DNA of 64,000 nucleotides. Source: Eublepharis macularius (Eukaryota > Chordata > Lepidosauria > Squamata > Eublepharidae). Made by a program: the position numbers and the translations under genes. Positions 62,886 through 64,000 of this stretch are shown piece by piece. Position 1 is the first letter of the stretch. Every line of letters begins with the position of its first letter. The DNA is taken from positions 12,278,501 to 12,342,500 of the forward strand of contig NC_072798.1 in the NCBI RefSeq assembly GCF_028583425.1, read 5' to 3'. Under the pieces are notes generated by a model. That model made no database searches. It had not been told where the DNA came from and worked only from the letters and a program-made list of their open reading frames with translations.

Positions 62886-63072
62886 AAGTCAAACCTGACT
62901 TACGGCTACCCGATGGGGTTTTCAAGAGACTAACAGAGGCGGTTTGCCTTTGCCTGCCTCTGCAACCCTGGTCTTCGTTGGAGGTCTCCCATCCAATTAC
63001 TAACCAAGGCTGACCCTGCTTAGCTTCTGAGATCTGACGAGATTGGGCTTGCCTGGGCTACCCAGGTCAGGG
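62886..63072 (-). repeat. 5S-derived (Sauria-type) SINE, antisense
   Basis: Read on the - strand: CCCAGGCAAGCCCAATCTCG, TCAGATCTCAGAAGCTAAGC and GGTTAGTAATTGGATGGGAG, ending in the Bov-B-like CGTAAGTCAGGTTTGACTTG. Confidence 0.87.
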
Positions 63073-63113
63073 CATTCATTCTATAACATTCACATTTTTC
63101 ATGGGACTTTTTG

Positions 63114-63965
63114 AGGGGCCGTGGCTCAGTGGTAGAGCATCTGTTTGGAATGTAGAAGGTCCCAGGTTCAGTCCCTGGAATCTCCGGTTGGAAGAACCGG
63201 GCAGCAGATGATGTGAAAGACCCCTGCCCGAGACCCTGGAGAGCAGCTGCCATTCTGAGTAGACAGCACTGACCTTTATGGTCTGATTCAGTACAGGGTG
63301 GATAAAAATCAATTTTAAAAACATCAAAAAATCGGATTTTTTATTTAAATCGGATTTTTTAAATAAAAAGTTTTAATAAAATGTTTTTTGAAAATAGTTT
63401 TCATTTTATGATACATTATAGTCCAAAGGACTATAAGGATTAGTTTTTAATTATGTAGCTTGAGGCTGTATATTCATGCAATGTTTAAATTTTTTGGTAA
63501 ACGAATTCCGTTAATCCATTCTCAATGTCATGCTCTTCCAGAGGTTTCTGTAAGAATATTGGGCAGTTTTTCTGTCTAGAAGATATTATCACAGATGCTT
63601 GGTTTTATAGTTCTCAAAACTATGAATTTGTATCTGCAGAGATCACGTCTCTTAAAATAAACGCACACGGTTGAGAAGAAGACCTTAATCTCATTGTTCC
63701 TTTGCAAATCTTTGTACGCGGAACCAACCCCTTACCTCTTAAGTGCAAGTTTCAAAAAATTCAATGAATAGAAGATTGTTGGGAGGGAAATCGATCTGTA
63801 CGAGAAGCTAAATGTGAGGAGTATTTATGTTGAAAAACATGATTTAAATCTAGTCTTACTGACTAGTGATTTAAATCGTGATTTAAATCATGATTTAAAT
63901 CGATTCGATTTAAATCAAATCCACCCTGATTCAGTATAAGGCTGGATCAGGTGCTTAGGAATGGC
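63114..63965 (+). repeat. tRNA-like SINE (GTGGCTCAGTGG family) split by an hAT element
   Basis: GGGCCGTGGCTCAGTGGTAG, box B GGTTCAGTCCC and GAGACCCTGGAGAGCAGCTG lead to GGTCTGATTCAGTA. The element resumes after the insertion as TAAGGCTGGATCAGGTGC. Confidence 0.88.
63294..63928. mobile_element. hAT-type MITE (CAGGGTGGATAAAAATC termini)
   Basis: It is bounded by CAGGGTGGATAAAAATC and GATTTAAATCAAATCCACCCTG-type ends and flanked by a perfect 8-bp duplication ATTCAGTA (63286-63293 and 63929-63936). Its ends are packed with GATTTAAATC palindromes. 635 bp with no transposase. Confidence 0.92.
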
Positions 63966-64000
63966 CTCTGTGTGTGTGTGCGTGTGTGTGCGTGTGTGTG
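63966..64000 (+). repeat. (GT)n microsatellite, runs out of the window
   Basis: GTGTGTGTGTGCGTGTGTGT continues to the last base. Its full length is unknown. Confidence 0.9.

Overview
The window is vertebrate nuclear DNA, almost certainly from a squamate reptile (lizard-type). The evidence is several SINEs whose head is 5S rRNA-derived (CTAAGCAGGGTCAG, TTGGATGGGAGACCACC) and whose tail has the Bov-B-like CCATAAGTCGGCTGAGACTT, as in Sauria SINEs, together with CR1, L2-like and L1 LINE fragments, many hAT-type MITEs and Penelope-like terminal repeats. Coding density is very low.

Gene content. The only protein gene read with confidence is the 3' end of ECHDC3 (enoyl-CoA hydratase domain-containing 3, predicted mitochondrial) on the + strand: an internal exon at 1002-1202, a 4.8-kb intron, and the terminal coding exon at 6007-6339 with an AATAAA signal at 6381. 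Earlier exons lie left of the window. About 31 kb downstream there is one convincing CpG island (about 37720-38560) with + strand GTGAGT donors at 37928 and 38076. In human the next gene after ECHDC3 on the same strand is PROSER2, so this is most simply that gene's promoter and non-coding first exon. No PROSER2 coding exon was recognised.

Layout. 1-6.4 kb: ECHDC3 end, with a repeat-packed intron. 6.4-37 kb: intergenic, with TAGGGTTGCCA-type hAT MITEs, CpG-rich hairpin MITEs, a three-layer nest (CR1, then an hAT MITE, then a solo LTR) at 18.4-20.1 kb, and a GT/GA higher-order microsatellite at 22.0-22.6 kb. 37.2-38.6 kb: a 4 x 50-bp tandem repeat next to the CpG island. 38.6-64 kb: probable first intron of the downstream gene, again packed with SINEs, hAT MITEs, hairpins and Penelope-like pairs.

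Main unusual signal. About sixteen short insertions share one architecture: inverted copies of a 75-120 bp unit, often with a 30-45 bp extension on one side only. The clearest four are flanked by target-site duplications of varying length (7, 7, 12 and 17 bp). Several units keep the hammerhead-ribozyme core pattern CUGANGA, a stem-II hairpin, then GAAA. This fits terminal repeats of Penelope-like retroelements, in which hammerhead motifs are known. The best copy (44581-44853) is an essentially perfect palindrome with 117-bp arms. Catalytic competence is not shown, because stem I is not evident.
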